Positions 23,995-34,067 of a stretch of DNA of 64,000 nt are shown piece after piece. The DNA is from Agrocybe praecox. Taxonomy: Eukaryota > Basidiomycota > Agaricomycetes > Agaricales > Agrocybaceae. A program made the position numbers and the translations under genes. The stretch spans positions 1,736,001-1,800,000 of the forward strand of contig OZ024846.1 of the NCBI GenBank assembly GCA_964017145.1, written 5' to 3'. Position 1 is the first letter of the stretch; each line of letters opens with the position of its first letter. The notes below the pieces were generated by a model, which was not told the origin of the DNA, made no database searches, and worked only from the letters and a program-made list of their open reading frames with translations.

Positions 23995-25052
23995 CTATTG
24001 CCTCATGCTTTGAGCCTCCCATATCAATCTCTCGGGACATCGGAGTGAGAATCTATTCCCTGTTTTCCCATAGGAAACCGTCTCCTCTCCCCTGTTCCAC
24101 CGCCTTTCCGTGACTTCTTCTCTACCCACGAGAACACTCTCCATGTAAGCCTTCGCAGCTAGAAGGACCTCCAGTGCTGGTTGAAGGACGATCTCATGAC
24201 CAGAGTTCATAAGAACTTCGGTGGCAGCTCCGTGCGTTGATATTGTTTGGCGTTCATTCTTTTCTTCTACGAAAGAGATCAAGAAGTCGATGGAGGAAAA
24301 CCAAGTCACTATTGAACCTTCTTTCGGGAAAATAATTGGCTCCCATTCATAAAGGGAATCACCAACGTATAACATCATCTCTGATTCGTCGTAAAGTGCA
24401 ATCTCATCCGGAGTATGTCCAGGAGTGTGCAGGACTATTACTCCCAAAGGGATACCATTCGAAGATGCAATGTTGTGCATATGTGGGATCAAGGTCGGGG
24501 TGAAATCAGGCGTGTCGATCCCTAGGTTCTTGCAAAGTGAATGTTCCGGTATAGCTTTTTTGTCAAGGAAACTCGGCAAGTAACCCGACGCAAGCACAAG
24601 CGAATTTTTACTGCAATTCGAAGTCAATCCGGCCCCATATGTGGCGTTTGTGTCGTACTCACAAGTCCTCAACACCCACTATTCGAATGATCATATTTAA
24701 GGACATTGTACCACAGCATCCATCGTAGAGTCTACTCACAAATATGATCATAATGACAATGAGTCAAGGCTATTATGTAGCCAAGTTTCCCTCCTTCATT
24801 CAGAACGGATCCACCGTTCGCGTCGATTTCGACGGTCTCGATAAACTTTTTCAAACTTCCAACCTCTATCGTTTCATCATTTGACTTCCCACCGCATCCA
24901 GTATCAATGATCAGGATAGTTTTCGCTGGAGTTGAAATCTTAGCATAGATATGTGGATGCTCTGAATAAACGTCATCATATTCTTTGATCAGGAATGTTG
25001 TCGATGTCAATCGAGAAGCTCGAAACGCTGTAGATGGAGCTTTATCATACAT
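23995..25052 (-). CDS. metallo-beta-lactamase-fold hydrolase
   Basis: Soluble enzyme of the MBL superfamily. The zinc motif HCHYDH (from ALTHCHYDHI) is complete and joins across an intron to LGVEDF. Later metal ligands are GVIVLHTPGHTPDEIALY, MLYVGDSLYEW and a C-terminal ISTHGAA. The region around YAKISTPAKTILIIDTGCGG is the usual first beta layer. Two introns (about 24673-24733 and 24614-24661) interrupt the gene, and the frames meet exactly. About 330 aa. Substrate is unknown: glyoxalase II-type thioester hydrolases and lactonases share this signature. Convergent neighbour of the CCDC174-like gene; 125 bp downstream of the molybdopterin synthase subunit gene on the same strand. Confidence 0.87.
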
Positions 25053-25177
25053 GGAAGATGAATCGAAAGAAGTTTATGGATCTGTAACTATCTGATGAAT
25101 GCGGATTGGCATGTGGGAACCACGCAGTCCTTACCTGCAATATTTTCCCCATGTCAAGTGCAGTAAGCCATTCTATT

Positions 25178-25450
25178 TCACCCTCCTGAAACTGGACAAA
25201 TAATTCCGACTTCTTCTCCACCTTTCAGCACTATCGTATCAGGATCCTCAACCATCTCTAAGTCAACGCTCCATTGGCTTGTCTCTATAATTGCTCTCAA
25301 CTCCTTTCTCGGATGGCGCTGATCAAGGATTTCTGTTAATTTTGATAATTTCAAGCCACCTTCAGGTATTGGAACCTGCTCGGACGTTAAACCTGTGGCA
25401 GTGGACGCTGCCGCAAAATAGAGAACGGTGATGTGCTTTTCAACAGGCAT
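25178..25450 (-). CDS. molybdopterin synthase sulfur-carrier (small) subunit, MoaD/MOCS2A type
   Basis: Intronless 90 aa beta-grasp protein starting MPVEKHITVLYFAAAS. Conserved segments are LKLSKLTEILDQRHP, LEMVEDPDTIVLKGGEEVG and the C-terminal IICPVSGG. The terminal Gly-Gly is the residue pair that is thiocarboxylated and donates sulfur to precursor Z in molybdenum cofactor synthesis. Length and ending fit MOCS2A/CnxG. In animals the two synthase subunits come from one bicistronic transcript; here the small subunit is a separate gene and no large subunit is in the window. Its presence implies the fungus makes Mo-cofactor, for example for nitrate reductase, sulfite oxidase or xanthine dehydrogenase. 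The more upstream TTG codon was not used as a start. Confidence 0.92.
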   Translation of the reverse strand: MPVEKHITVLYFAAASTATGLTSEQVPIPEGGLKLSKLTEILDQRHPRKELRAIIETSQWSVDLEMVEDPDTIVLKGGEEVGIICPVSGG

Positions 25451-25594
25451 ATGTGGCAGCAAGAAGAAGAAATGTAATTCATTATTAGCATCATGTACGG
25501 GACGGCCGTCACGATTCAGATCATTAGCCGGTAGGGTTATATTTTAATCAAGATAAGTAATTACGGTCTATAATTATTTACTCGTGTGTTGTGC

Positions 25595-26664
25595 CTATGC
25601 ACTCGTTGTCGAAGTGGCCTTCAGTTCAGCGGTCCACCAGATTGGCTTAGAAGTCTTCACGCGGACAAATTCTTCCTCGGGAACTAGGTGATTCGACGTA
25701 GAAATGAGACCGTCAAAAGAAGACGTTTGTTCATCTGTATCATTTTAGTATTTTTCTGTTTCAAGAATTTGCCGGGGGCAGGATCTCCAAACTCACATAA
25801 ATTCCATCGCAGGCCTGAGGTTGATATCACAGTGTTGTCAATCCCAACAGGAAGAAGACCGCATGTCGGGCCTAGCAGATTATGATCGATCTTAATTTCA
25901 TGTTCTCCCTAGTACCAATTGAATTCAGATAGTATACCGAAAGTCAACGGTGATTCAAAATCTTACCGTATCAAGCACCCATCCAACGTTTTCATCCGTC
26001 ACAGCGAACACGCGTTTTCGCACTTTTCGGAGCTTGTGCAGGTAAGATAATGTATGGATGGTCTGATCCAGTCGACCAGTCAATCCTCCGAGCAAGATAA
26101 TTACATGCTGCTGGATCGAATGTAACTTTGGTGCTCATTTTCAAGGTGGGTTGGAACGCACATCTGTTGCCTCTTCTGTCTCCTTCGCTTCTAAAGCAGA
26201 CACGCATTTCATCAAATCTGTGGAGTCCTGGTCATGATCCTGGATAACTTCAACGCCCTACGAGTTTCGACTATGATTGGCGTCCTAGTTTGCGCTTCAA
26301 GATGGGTATTCCTTACCAAGCTGCTGTAATATTCTCGAACTTCCGGCCGTATCGAATCCAAATCGCCTTTGATTAAGTCGGGCAATAACCTTGGGACAGA
26401 TTAGGGACGCGTTAAACTTCGAGAAGAAAACGGCACGTACTCAGCTCGGGTTGGAACGTCATGCTGCAGGACGTCAAACAGACGATTGGCTCCTCCATCG
26501 GCACAACAACGCCATTGAGTCGACGACCAAAGTACTTTGAGAAGAGATAGCGAAAAGGGTTGATTTAAGATAATCAACGCATGTCTGGAATCTGTAGAAT
26601 CTTCAGAGCGACTAGCATGTAAGAAGTTAATATCCCAAGAAGTTCTGTTAGTGGTTTCGGTCAT
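25595..26664 (-). CDS. thiamine pyrophosphokinase
   Basis: Converts thiamine to thiamine diphosphate. The N-terminal half has HALIILNQPFSLSLL and the ADGGANRLFDVL motif (WRCCADGGANR), the substrate-binding signature of the family. The next exons give GDLDSIRPEVREYY and DQDSTDLMKC, the catalytic Asp-rich elements. ELILLGGLTGRLDQTIHTL follows, then the C-terminal beta-sandwich ending GVDNT-type sequence (LLPVGIDNTVISTSGLRWNL) and EFVRVKTSKPIWWT. The start ATG at 26664 has an ACCATGA context; an in-frame upstream ATG at 26688 is possible. About four exons. All key motifs are present, so the enzyme should be active. Confidence 0.92.
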
Positions 26665-26918
26665 GGTAGCGGAGACAGCCGAATACACCGATCAGAGATT
26701 TGTTCATAGTTGATATGTTCAATTCACATTTAGTATTTCTGCATCCCACTGTGTAACAAATGTCGCTCTCCTACAATGCTAAAAAACAGCGGACTATAAC
26801 GTACAACTTGAGAAGAGGCAGATATGTTCATACATAGTAACGTGCGCAGATGAATGATAGTAGCAATCTATCTCACAGATATTAAAAATACTCACCCATC
26901 ATGCATCACCACTGTTCT

Positions 26919-28680
26919 TCAGGAACTTTGACTTCTCCTCGACCACGTAGAAAAGCTAAGGGCACCAACTATCCCGACCACCAACAAGGCAGTTCCTGCG
27001 CCAATGATTCCCGGAATATAGAGATACCAAGTATTTTCCATATCATCGAGTTCAGTGTTGGTCTTCTCAAGTAGTTCCTGTTCTTCTCTCCTTCTCCGCC
27101 TTCGAATGACAGGTGGATCGGTTTCTGAGCCAACATGAAGGGATTCTTTGGATTGGACACTGTCAGGATCTGACGTAACGAGTTGCATAGTAGGCATCTC
27201 TAGTTCAATTTGTTCTGACGGAAGTGCAGGAATGTCAATGGATGGGCATAAAGCCCGCGAGCGCTCGAAATATCTAGCAGCAGCTTCACGATCGCGCTTC
27301 CATGCATCTGTGCCTCCTTCTCCTATCTGGGCTTGCAGGGGGATTCGAATGGAAGAAAGACTCGAGTAGGATGAGGCAAGCAAAGTACTTGCTGCTCCTT
27401 CCAGATGCAAAAAACCAGCTTCCAAATAGAGTTGAGCGAGGCCTCTTGATCCACCAATCGACTTCAAGTAATATTCAGTCGAGCCCGGTGGTGGCCTAGT
27501 GGGTGTTCCAACCGGATCTATTACTAGATCTAGTGGAAGATAGTGTGAAACTAGGCGCATTGTGGCAGACGGCACATGAGCAAGATGCCATGCACGTCTG
27601 AAGATGAAAAGCCGTGAGCAACCGATGGAAGGAGCAGTGAAATAGAATATTCTTACAAAAAGTATTCAAATGCCTCTCCCTTATCCTTACGAATGTCAGA
27701 CAACTCCAAGCCTAGGAGAGCCAGACTTGTTGGATCCATGTTGAATTTATCTTCTGAATCTTCATTTGCATCGAATACGACCACCGTGTTCGAGATGCTC
27801 GACGAAAGGGATTCTGGAGCTGGACCGACAATGAGAGAAGGCCAAATAATAGACTGCTCTTTCTCTAAGTGGACAGTAAGAAGTCTCCCGGATTGAGGCG
27901 ATCGACCCGACTCAAGCGAAGAGAATGATGAGGTCAAGCTTGCTTGAGCTTGACCCGGTGATACAGAGCGGGAATTGACAGGGTTTAATACAAGTCTCCG
28001 TCTGGGAAGGGGATAGTGTCCTTCATCATCGAAAGATAAGTTGGGTGAAGAAAGCGCTGGAGAAGGGGAGTAGGCATCTTCGGCATCAGATGTTGGACCG
28101 CTTTCCAAAGACGCAGCAAAACTACTCGAGATATCCGGATCGGATACAAAGGCATACGATGAGTGAGAGTGAGTGGACGTCGTGGAAGCAGTTGACGTTG
28201 TCCGTTCCCTTCCTCCAATGCGTAAGTTGCGAGGTTCCAACTGCCACACAGAACTATTCGTATCGACCGCACCATAGAGCTTTCCCTAGACGGAAGATCT
28301 TGATTTAAGTCGAGACAAAGAAAGACCAGTAATCACCTTGACCGTTGCACAATGTCCTTTCACTTCAATGATCAAGTGGTGGGTGTCAATAACCACCTAC
28401 ATCAAACGTCATGAGCCATCCTATAGACCTCCCCTAGTGCTCTAAACGCTCACAGATACGTCGTCGTCCTGTACAGCATATGGTACCATAAGAAGCACCG
28501 TAGCCTATGTTTGAATAACGCTCATTGGTCAAGCCGATTGTAGAGACTCAAAATCCAATCTACCTGATCATGCGACTATAAATGAAATCATGTTCAGCAC
28601 GAGGCAAATTGAACAAGAACTTAAGCCTTAACCTGATGCCACGAATACGGGTAGTAAGGTCGTTCGTTGTATTTGTCCAT
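26919..28680 (-). CDS. CS-domain (p23/NudC-like) protein with C-terminal membrane anchor
   Basis: Begins MDKYNERPYYPYSWHQ, then across introns ATVLLMVPYAVQDDDVS, VVIDTHHLIIEVKG and KLYGAVDTNSSVWQLEPR. This is a CS/Hsp20-like beta sandwich with the typical VKGKLYGAV...SVWQLE core. A Ser-rich disordered region follows (about 110-230). Next is an alpha-helical part reminiscent of TPR/Sel1-type repeats (GLAQLYLEAGFLHLEGAAS; DREAAARYFERSRALCPS). A basic cluster (IRRRRRREEQELLEK) precedes one TM helix (WYLYIPGIIGAGTALLVVGI) near the C-terminus. The tail anchor suggests an ER or mitochondrial outer-membrane-bound co-chaperone with its CS domain in the cytosol. No named orthologue was recognised. The first intron spans roughly 28520-28632. 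Confidence 0.72.
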
Positions 28681-28752
28681 AGCAGAAAGAAAAAATCGTG
28701 GAAGGGAAGAAAATAGATGTAGTAAGAGTGAAAAGGTGCTGCAGTGCAGGCA

Positions 28753-28781
28753 GTGACTCGGAATTGCGGTGACTCGGAATT
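28753..28781. repeat. direct repeat of GTGACTCGGAATT (two copies, 3-bp spacer)
   Basis: Identical 13-mers at 28753-28765 and 28769-28781, 73-101 bp upstream of the CS-domain gene start. Each contains TGACTC, the core of Gcn4/AP-1-type bZIP sites. A paired binding site is plausible but not shown. Confidence 0.55.
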
Positions 28782-28861
28782 ATGCGATGCTTTAACGGCC
28801 TCAGGGGCGCCTAAAGTAGTCATTTATTTGCCACGTGTTCGTGTCCCCAATACTCCATTCA

Positions 28862-28991
28862 CCCCGGCGAGTTGATGTGTTTCGGTCACCTGAAAACTGA
28901 ATCAAAGTGACTGAACAATGAAAACTGAAAAAGTGAATGGTGATCAAGTTTTGGGGTTTTCAGGTGACCGGAAAGCATCAACTTGGCAGGG
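28862..28991. repeat. imperfect 130 bp inverted repeat (possible MITE or long hairpin)
   Basis: The arm at 28871-28897 is complementary to 28956-28982 at 24 of 27 positions, including the uninterrupted CGGTCACCTGAAAAC. With weaker pairing the arms extend to about 36 nt (28862-28897 and 28956-28991) around a 58-nt A-rich centre. No clear target-site duplication is visible, so a miniature element is only one explanation. Confidence 0.65.
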
Positions 28992-29243
28992 TATTTCTGA
29001 GTTTTCCCCTTCATTCGGAAGCCAATACAAACCCTCAGAAAGTTGGGCGTATACTTATTATTATTATACAGACGTAAAACAAACAAGACAGCAATAACTT
29101 TGATACAGGTGGTGCTACTAGGAATAAACGACTACTACGGCGAGATAGTATGGGATATGGGAGAAAACGAAACGGGAGGTACTAGGCTGGTATAGGCAGT
29201 CATAAAGGGGTATAGAAATATTTGGGGAAAGTTTCATAGGCTG

Positions 29244-32200
29244 TCAATATGATGGTGGTTTATGTGGAGCAGTATGTTTGAGGTGGGTAGCTATTCTCTT
29301 GATGGTATCCTTCTCGTCTTCTATATGCCTCAACAGCATGCCGTCTAGCTTTCTAAGAGATTCTTGTGCCTTTTGGTCATTGCTTGTTACATGGTCCGCT
29401 GTAGCAGGCCGCCGGTTGCCACCAGACCCACCAGCTCTCGTGGCTGGGAAATTAAGCGGGTTTTCTTGAGCATACTTGAAGAAATCGTAAGACGATACAG
29501 GAAGGTCTTTAGAAGGCTTCGAAGGAATATTCAACACTGGTTTCTTGGACGCTGCATCATTTCTTATCGGTAAAGGTTCTTGGGGTTCCCCTGTTTTAAA
29601 ATGCGGAGTAGAAAGATTACCAAGTCTCATGACCTGAGGGACACGAGCAGAAGCACTAGAAGCGGCTCTGCTACGGTGGTCTGCAAAGACTTTAGGGGGC
29701 AGAGGCATGGTTTCCTCGTCTTCACTTTCGTCAGAGGAAGAATCTAGGTCATCCATGGCATTGGGTTGGCTCTGAATGGTGTCGAAAAAGGAAGTCAGAG
29801 ATGAAGGGCCGGGTGCTGTGGATGGCAGTCTCATGGTAGCCAGTGTAGCGGAGACGTCTATAGGATTCAAGATCTGTGAAACACTGCGCGATTCTGGCAT
29901 AGGAAAAGGAGGAGTCGTAGGTTCAGGAGCAGATAAATGGAAAGTAGAGTCTTCAGATTCTGCTTTTGGAGTATGAGTAGGATGACTAAGCTGTAGAGCT
30001 CTTGGTCGTGGGTGGGTTTTCATGTAATTCAAGGAAGATGATCGAGGGGGTGGAGGAAGAGGAACATGGGAAAGTGCGCTAGGTATTCTGGGTGGGGGTG
30101 ACATTTCAGACCGCGAATACCCACCCCCAATGTAAGCCTCTCGCTGTTCAATGCTGAGGCGAGATGGACCGGGATTTATGGAACTACTAGATTGTATATC
30201 GTGGTTTAATATGTCCTGAAAGGTAGACGTTGTAGGGGAGGGCGACGCCTGCGAGTACTCGGAAAATGACCGACTCCGGAGTGCAGAAAGAGCCAAAGAT
30301 TTACGATGCCCCTTAGAATGCGATAAAGGAGTATCAGAACGAATATCTTCATCGTGTTCTGCGCTGTCGATATCCAAAGACGTAGCAGTAACGTGTGAAT
30401 ACCGAAGATATGAGGGCATAGGCGGTGGAGAAAGGGTATGTTGTCGAGAAGAATCATATTCGTCCACAAGGACAGGAGATGAAACGGTTCTCCTGAGACT
30501 GGGAGAAGAACCTTTGTTGTCCGGACTACTTGCTACCTGAGACTGAATGCCGCTGCTTGATAAATCTTCTTGGGATAAAGAGTGCATGAGGCGGGCGCGC
30601 GGGCGTGGTGGAGGTTTGAGAGGTGTCATAGGACCTGTAGGTGTTTCCACGCGTACGAAAACTTCTTGCAATAAAGTGTCGGCGACAACAACAGAGGTAG
30701 GCGCTTTTTCATGCCTTCCAGATCCTTGCGATTTCTGACGAGAATGTGTCCGTTTTGAAGCAGCATCCTTTAATTGGTCCGTGATTTTTTGTTGAATGAA
30801 AAATCTGGTAGCGTCTACAGAATTTTGAGGAGAAGGAAGGGTGTCAACTGCCTTGGATTTAAGTGTTTCCCTCGAAGTTGGAGAATTCAGCGGCTGTGAG
30901 AACATAGAGACATCGGGAGTATTGTCCAGAGAATGACACACAGCTTGTTGTAAAAGCGCCTTCCGCCAACTATCTTCAGAAGAATCATATGGCGAAGGCA
31001 AATTTGGGTTCTTCCCTGGGGGCAAACGTTCAGCAAGCACGTCTGCTCCCAGTGATTCAAGAACACCCAAGCCATGCCCTGCCGACGCTTGTACAGCGAA
31101 CGGATAAGAAGGTGGTGGCGCTGGTCTATCGACAGCATCTGTTGGATCTATGCCCTCCTCAGTAACTTTCGTATCCCCTTTCTGAGAGCCCTGTTCTATT
31201 TTCACGGCGCGGGATTTCATGTCCTGTTCGGCCTGCTTTGCAGCAGCAGTCATATCGTTTAATTTCTCGCGCACAACGACAACCCTTCCCCTAGGAGCCG
31301 GGTCAGTCACGCGTTGCTTTGTTGGGTGGGAAGACACTGGCTGGTTTGACCGGAGAGCGAATGGCGCTGTGATGGAGTCCGAGGTTGCTCGAAGCATAGG
31401 CGCCGTGGGATCGAAACCGGGACTGATACCTCCAGTTGGAGTTGTTGGTTTCGACTTCGACTTGCCGACACGAAAGAGGTCCAAAAAAGCAGGTGTTGTA
31501 ACGCGGGGCGACTTCTTTGCTGAATTCATGTCACCGGGCGTTAAAGTGGCTGAAGAAGGTTTTGAATGTGCAGGAGGCAGAAAATAACTGTTTTTCACAA
31601 GAAGACGAAGACGGTAGGATATGTCTTCCTTATCGTAATCCTGACCCTCGTTTACTTCGGGATTGAATGGAGAGACATCCAGGTGACCCGACAAAGAAAT
31701 GGGTGATGTGGGAGACTCGGTTGCCGATGCAATCGACGTAGAGGGAGGGTAGATGGACGACGACAATCCAGATTGCTCAGTCGATAGAGAATCCCGTACG
31801 TTGACTATAGGGGTGAGGGCAGGGTCTCTTGAAAAGGCAGAAGGAGGAGGTTTATAACCCGTCTCAAGAAGAGGCAGAAGGGGTCCTTGTTTGGCTATCC
31901 TTGTCTAAGGTGTGTTCCGTTTAGCACGTTTTACGGAGTCTCGTAAGTTCAGACACGCACCTGCTTGCCCAGACCAGAGCTTGTCTGCGTAAACTCCTGC
32001 GCAACGAAGGTTGGATCTGGATCCGTAAGCTCTGATGATGATGCCGTATAGTTGGTGTGTGTATCGAGTACTTCCAGTTTCTGTGGCGACGTTGGAAGAC
32101 GAACCGGGGCCGGGCCACTTTGGCTCATCGAGGGGTTCTTGTGAGGAATAGCATTTTCTTCGAAAGACTCCTGTGCTGGCGAGGTGGTGAGAAATACAAG

Positions 32201-32383
32201 GTGGGAGGGTGTATTTGGAACATTTGGGACGTCCGTGCTAGGTGCCGTCGTAACTCCAGTGACAGTCCTTGAACGCGACCTGGTGATCCTCGGCCGACGA
32301 GACAGGCTGACACCACTGCCTATGCTCGAATTACTGGCCACAGAGCGAACAGACCGGGGCCTTTGGATATTTAGCGTATCCAT
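29244..32383 (-). CDS. large serine/proline-rich disordered protein of unknown function
   Basis: About 1,030 aa from two exons joined around an intron near 31905-31962 (GLGKQ then TRIAKQGPLL). Not recognised as a known family. The sequence is low complexity throughout: basic Arg/Ser N-terminus (SLSRRPRITRSRSRTV), many SP/TP and RxxS sites, short polyproline runs (PLPPPPRSSSL) that could bind SH3 or EVH1 domains, and an acidic patch (DDLDSSSDESEDEE). The C-terminal 60 residues form a charged helix (ESLRKLDGMLLRHIEDEKDT) likely to be a coiled coil. Such layouts occur in fungal cytoskeletal or polarity scaffolds, but that is inference. Head-to-head with ERG28, 187 bp apart. Confidence 0.8.
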
Positions 32384-32570
32384 TGTGGGCCACGGTTAAA
32401 GTAAGAAGATGACCACTTTCAGGGACCACTGTACCTGTAAAAATCGAACAATTCCTAGGCCTGTCATTTTCGGCTATTAAGAACCACTCATTTCCTCGCG
32501 TATTAGGTAAGCTCCCCCTAGCGTCCTTCCTTTGCAATGGGTCAAGTTTGTTTTGAACGCTCACAGTACA
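32384..32570. promoter_or_regulatory. 187 bp divergent promoter (disordered protein / Erg28)
   Basis: Both start codons face away from this short interval, so it must carry both promoters. No conserved element recognised. Confidence 0.45.
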
Positions 32571-33211
32571 ATGCTTTCCTTCCTGGCTCCCCGTATGCCC
32601 TTTCCTCTGCCTATCCATGTACTAATCATTAACTGCTTTTGTCCCAAGATCTTCCAGCTTCCACGGGATGGCTCCCATACTGGCAGCTTCTTGTCGCGAC
32701 GACAGCTACATTCAACTTTGTCCAGAATCTTGTGACTCTTAAGTTGACGCGCAGAATATATAACAACGTTCCACCAATGTCTGGTATGTAGCTGCTGTAA
32801 GCCCTTGTATGAATGTGTAGACTTACTAGCTTTGTTAGTCACCGCACTTCAGGCGCGTACTTTCGCGGTCTGGACTTTGACTTCTGCTGTCATTCGCGGA
32901 TACGCAGCCTACAATATCCATAATAAAGTGTGAGTACAGACAACGTCTGGTCTTTTCCTTTTGTTTCTTACTTGTTTACTCCAGGATGTATGATATGGCT
33001 CTAATATCCTACCTGATTGCTTTTGGCCATTTCTCCTCCGAGCTCCTTATATTCCGTTCCTGTAAAGTGAACCCTGGGGTCTTGAGCCCTGTCATAGTTT
33101 CGAGTAAGTTTTCTTATTGTTCGAAAGGAAAGTGGATAACTAAGCTCGCTTCAAGCCACAAGTTTAGTATGGATGTTCCTTCAGTACGACTTCTATGTTC
33201 GAGGGGCTTGA
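32571..33211 (+). CDS. ERG28: ergosterol biosynthesis scaffold protein Erg28
   Basis: Small ER membrane protein that tethers sterol C-4 demethylation enzymes. Spliced product starts MLSFLAPHLPASTGWLPYWQ, then LLVATTATFNFVQNLVTL, TRRIYNNVPPMS, VTALQARTFAVWTLTSAVIR, GYAAYNIHNK, MYDMALISYLIAFGHFSSEL, LIFRSCKVNPGVLSPVIVS and TTSLVWMFLQYDFYVRGA. Four hydrophobic helices, the RTFAVWT segment and the final WMFLQ-Y-FY motif are Erg28 hallmarks. First exon 32571-32592 with intron 32593-32648 gives continuous frame. Length (about 140 aa) is normal for the family. Confidence 0.9.
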
Positions 33212-33698
33212 ACTATGTAAGCGGAAAGTGGGTAAACGGTGGAAACTAGGCTTCGTGTCAACATCACCCCCGTGATCTGAGTAGGAAGAAAATGATGATG
33301 ATTGGGCCCGGACGTCTGGCAGGAATCACATCTTTGAAGCACGTTGAATATTTTTCTGTCTATTTGTATGTCATACACGCATCAGTATAAGTACGGCTTA
33401 CGGTGGGTACGGGTTTAAAATGTTACTTCAACGTTGATCCTTTCAGCCAATAATATGACGTTTAAAAACAATGTACATGCACCTTGGATCCAGAACCCAA
33501 AATCTTTACTAATGTCCTTCCAACGCCGCAATAGGTCGTTCTGGAAGAGTCGTGAGTATTGAAGCAATAATTTTCGGAATGATGCAATCTCCTGTCTCCC
33601 TAATATTAGTGTATGCTGCTTCTGCCGCGACCGCCAAATCCAGACGAGCTTTAACAGAAAGAAACCATCCGTAAAGGGTTTGTCCAGGTGGTTCAGAA

Positions 33699-34067
33699 CT
33701 AAATTATATCTAATCCTGGCTGTAATAGACAGTGGGCTTCCGCCGGCCCCGTACTTTTGTTTGGTCTCGTAGCAAATAATATACTTATAAATGTGGGTTT
33801 AAATCGACCGGAAGACTTCGAATAGTCTGGAAAATAGGGAACCTTGGGATACATCATTCCATTGACCAAAATACAGTCTTCCAAAATTGAAAACATTCCA
33901 GAGTCTTCTTCTTGCCCCGTAGGACCTTTGAAACTCCACAGCAATGCGTGGCACTCGAATGTAGGCCCAAACATCTGCCGTATTGCACCCATAGCCCGCG
34001 ACACCAGGATCCAGGATCCATCCGGTATGAGAGCCACAGCGAGGTTATCCAAGAACTTTTTTTTCAT
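33699..34067 (-). CDS. hypothetical protein or gene fragment
   Basis: Open frame of 122 codons starting MKKKFLDNLAVALIPDGSW, with PTFECHALLWSFKG and ending AHCLLQPGLDII. Composition is protein-like (Trp, Cys, Phe, Pro well spread) and not low complexity, but I recognise no family. It could be the last exon of a decayed gene, since no convincing upstream exon was found. It lies in an otherwise empty 2.2 kb interval. Confidence 0.3.
   Translation of the reverse strand: MKKKFLDNLAVALIPDGSWILVSRAMGAIRQMFGPTFECHALLWSFKGPTGQEEDSGMFSILEDCILVNGMMYPKVPYFPDYSKSSGRFKPTFISILFATRPNKSTGPAEAHCLLQPGLDII

Larger units (their letters stand above)
28681..29243. other. 563 bp intergenic region with direct and inverted repeats
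   Basis: Contains the promoter of the CS-domain gene, a 13-bp direct repeat with two TGACTC cores, and a large imperfect inverted repeat (see separate entries). No coding sequence recognised. Confidence 0.5.

Noticed and set aside
30547..31587. Several forward-strand open frames (for example 31219-31587) opposite the large disordered gene
   Set aside because: They lie antisense to one continuous 840-codon frame and show no family resemblance or start context.
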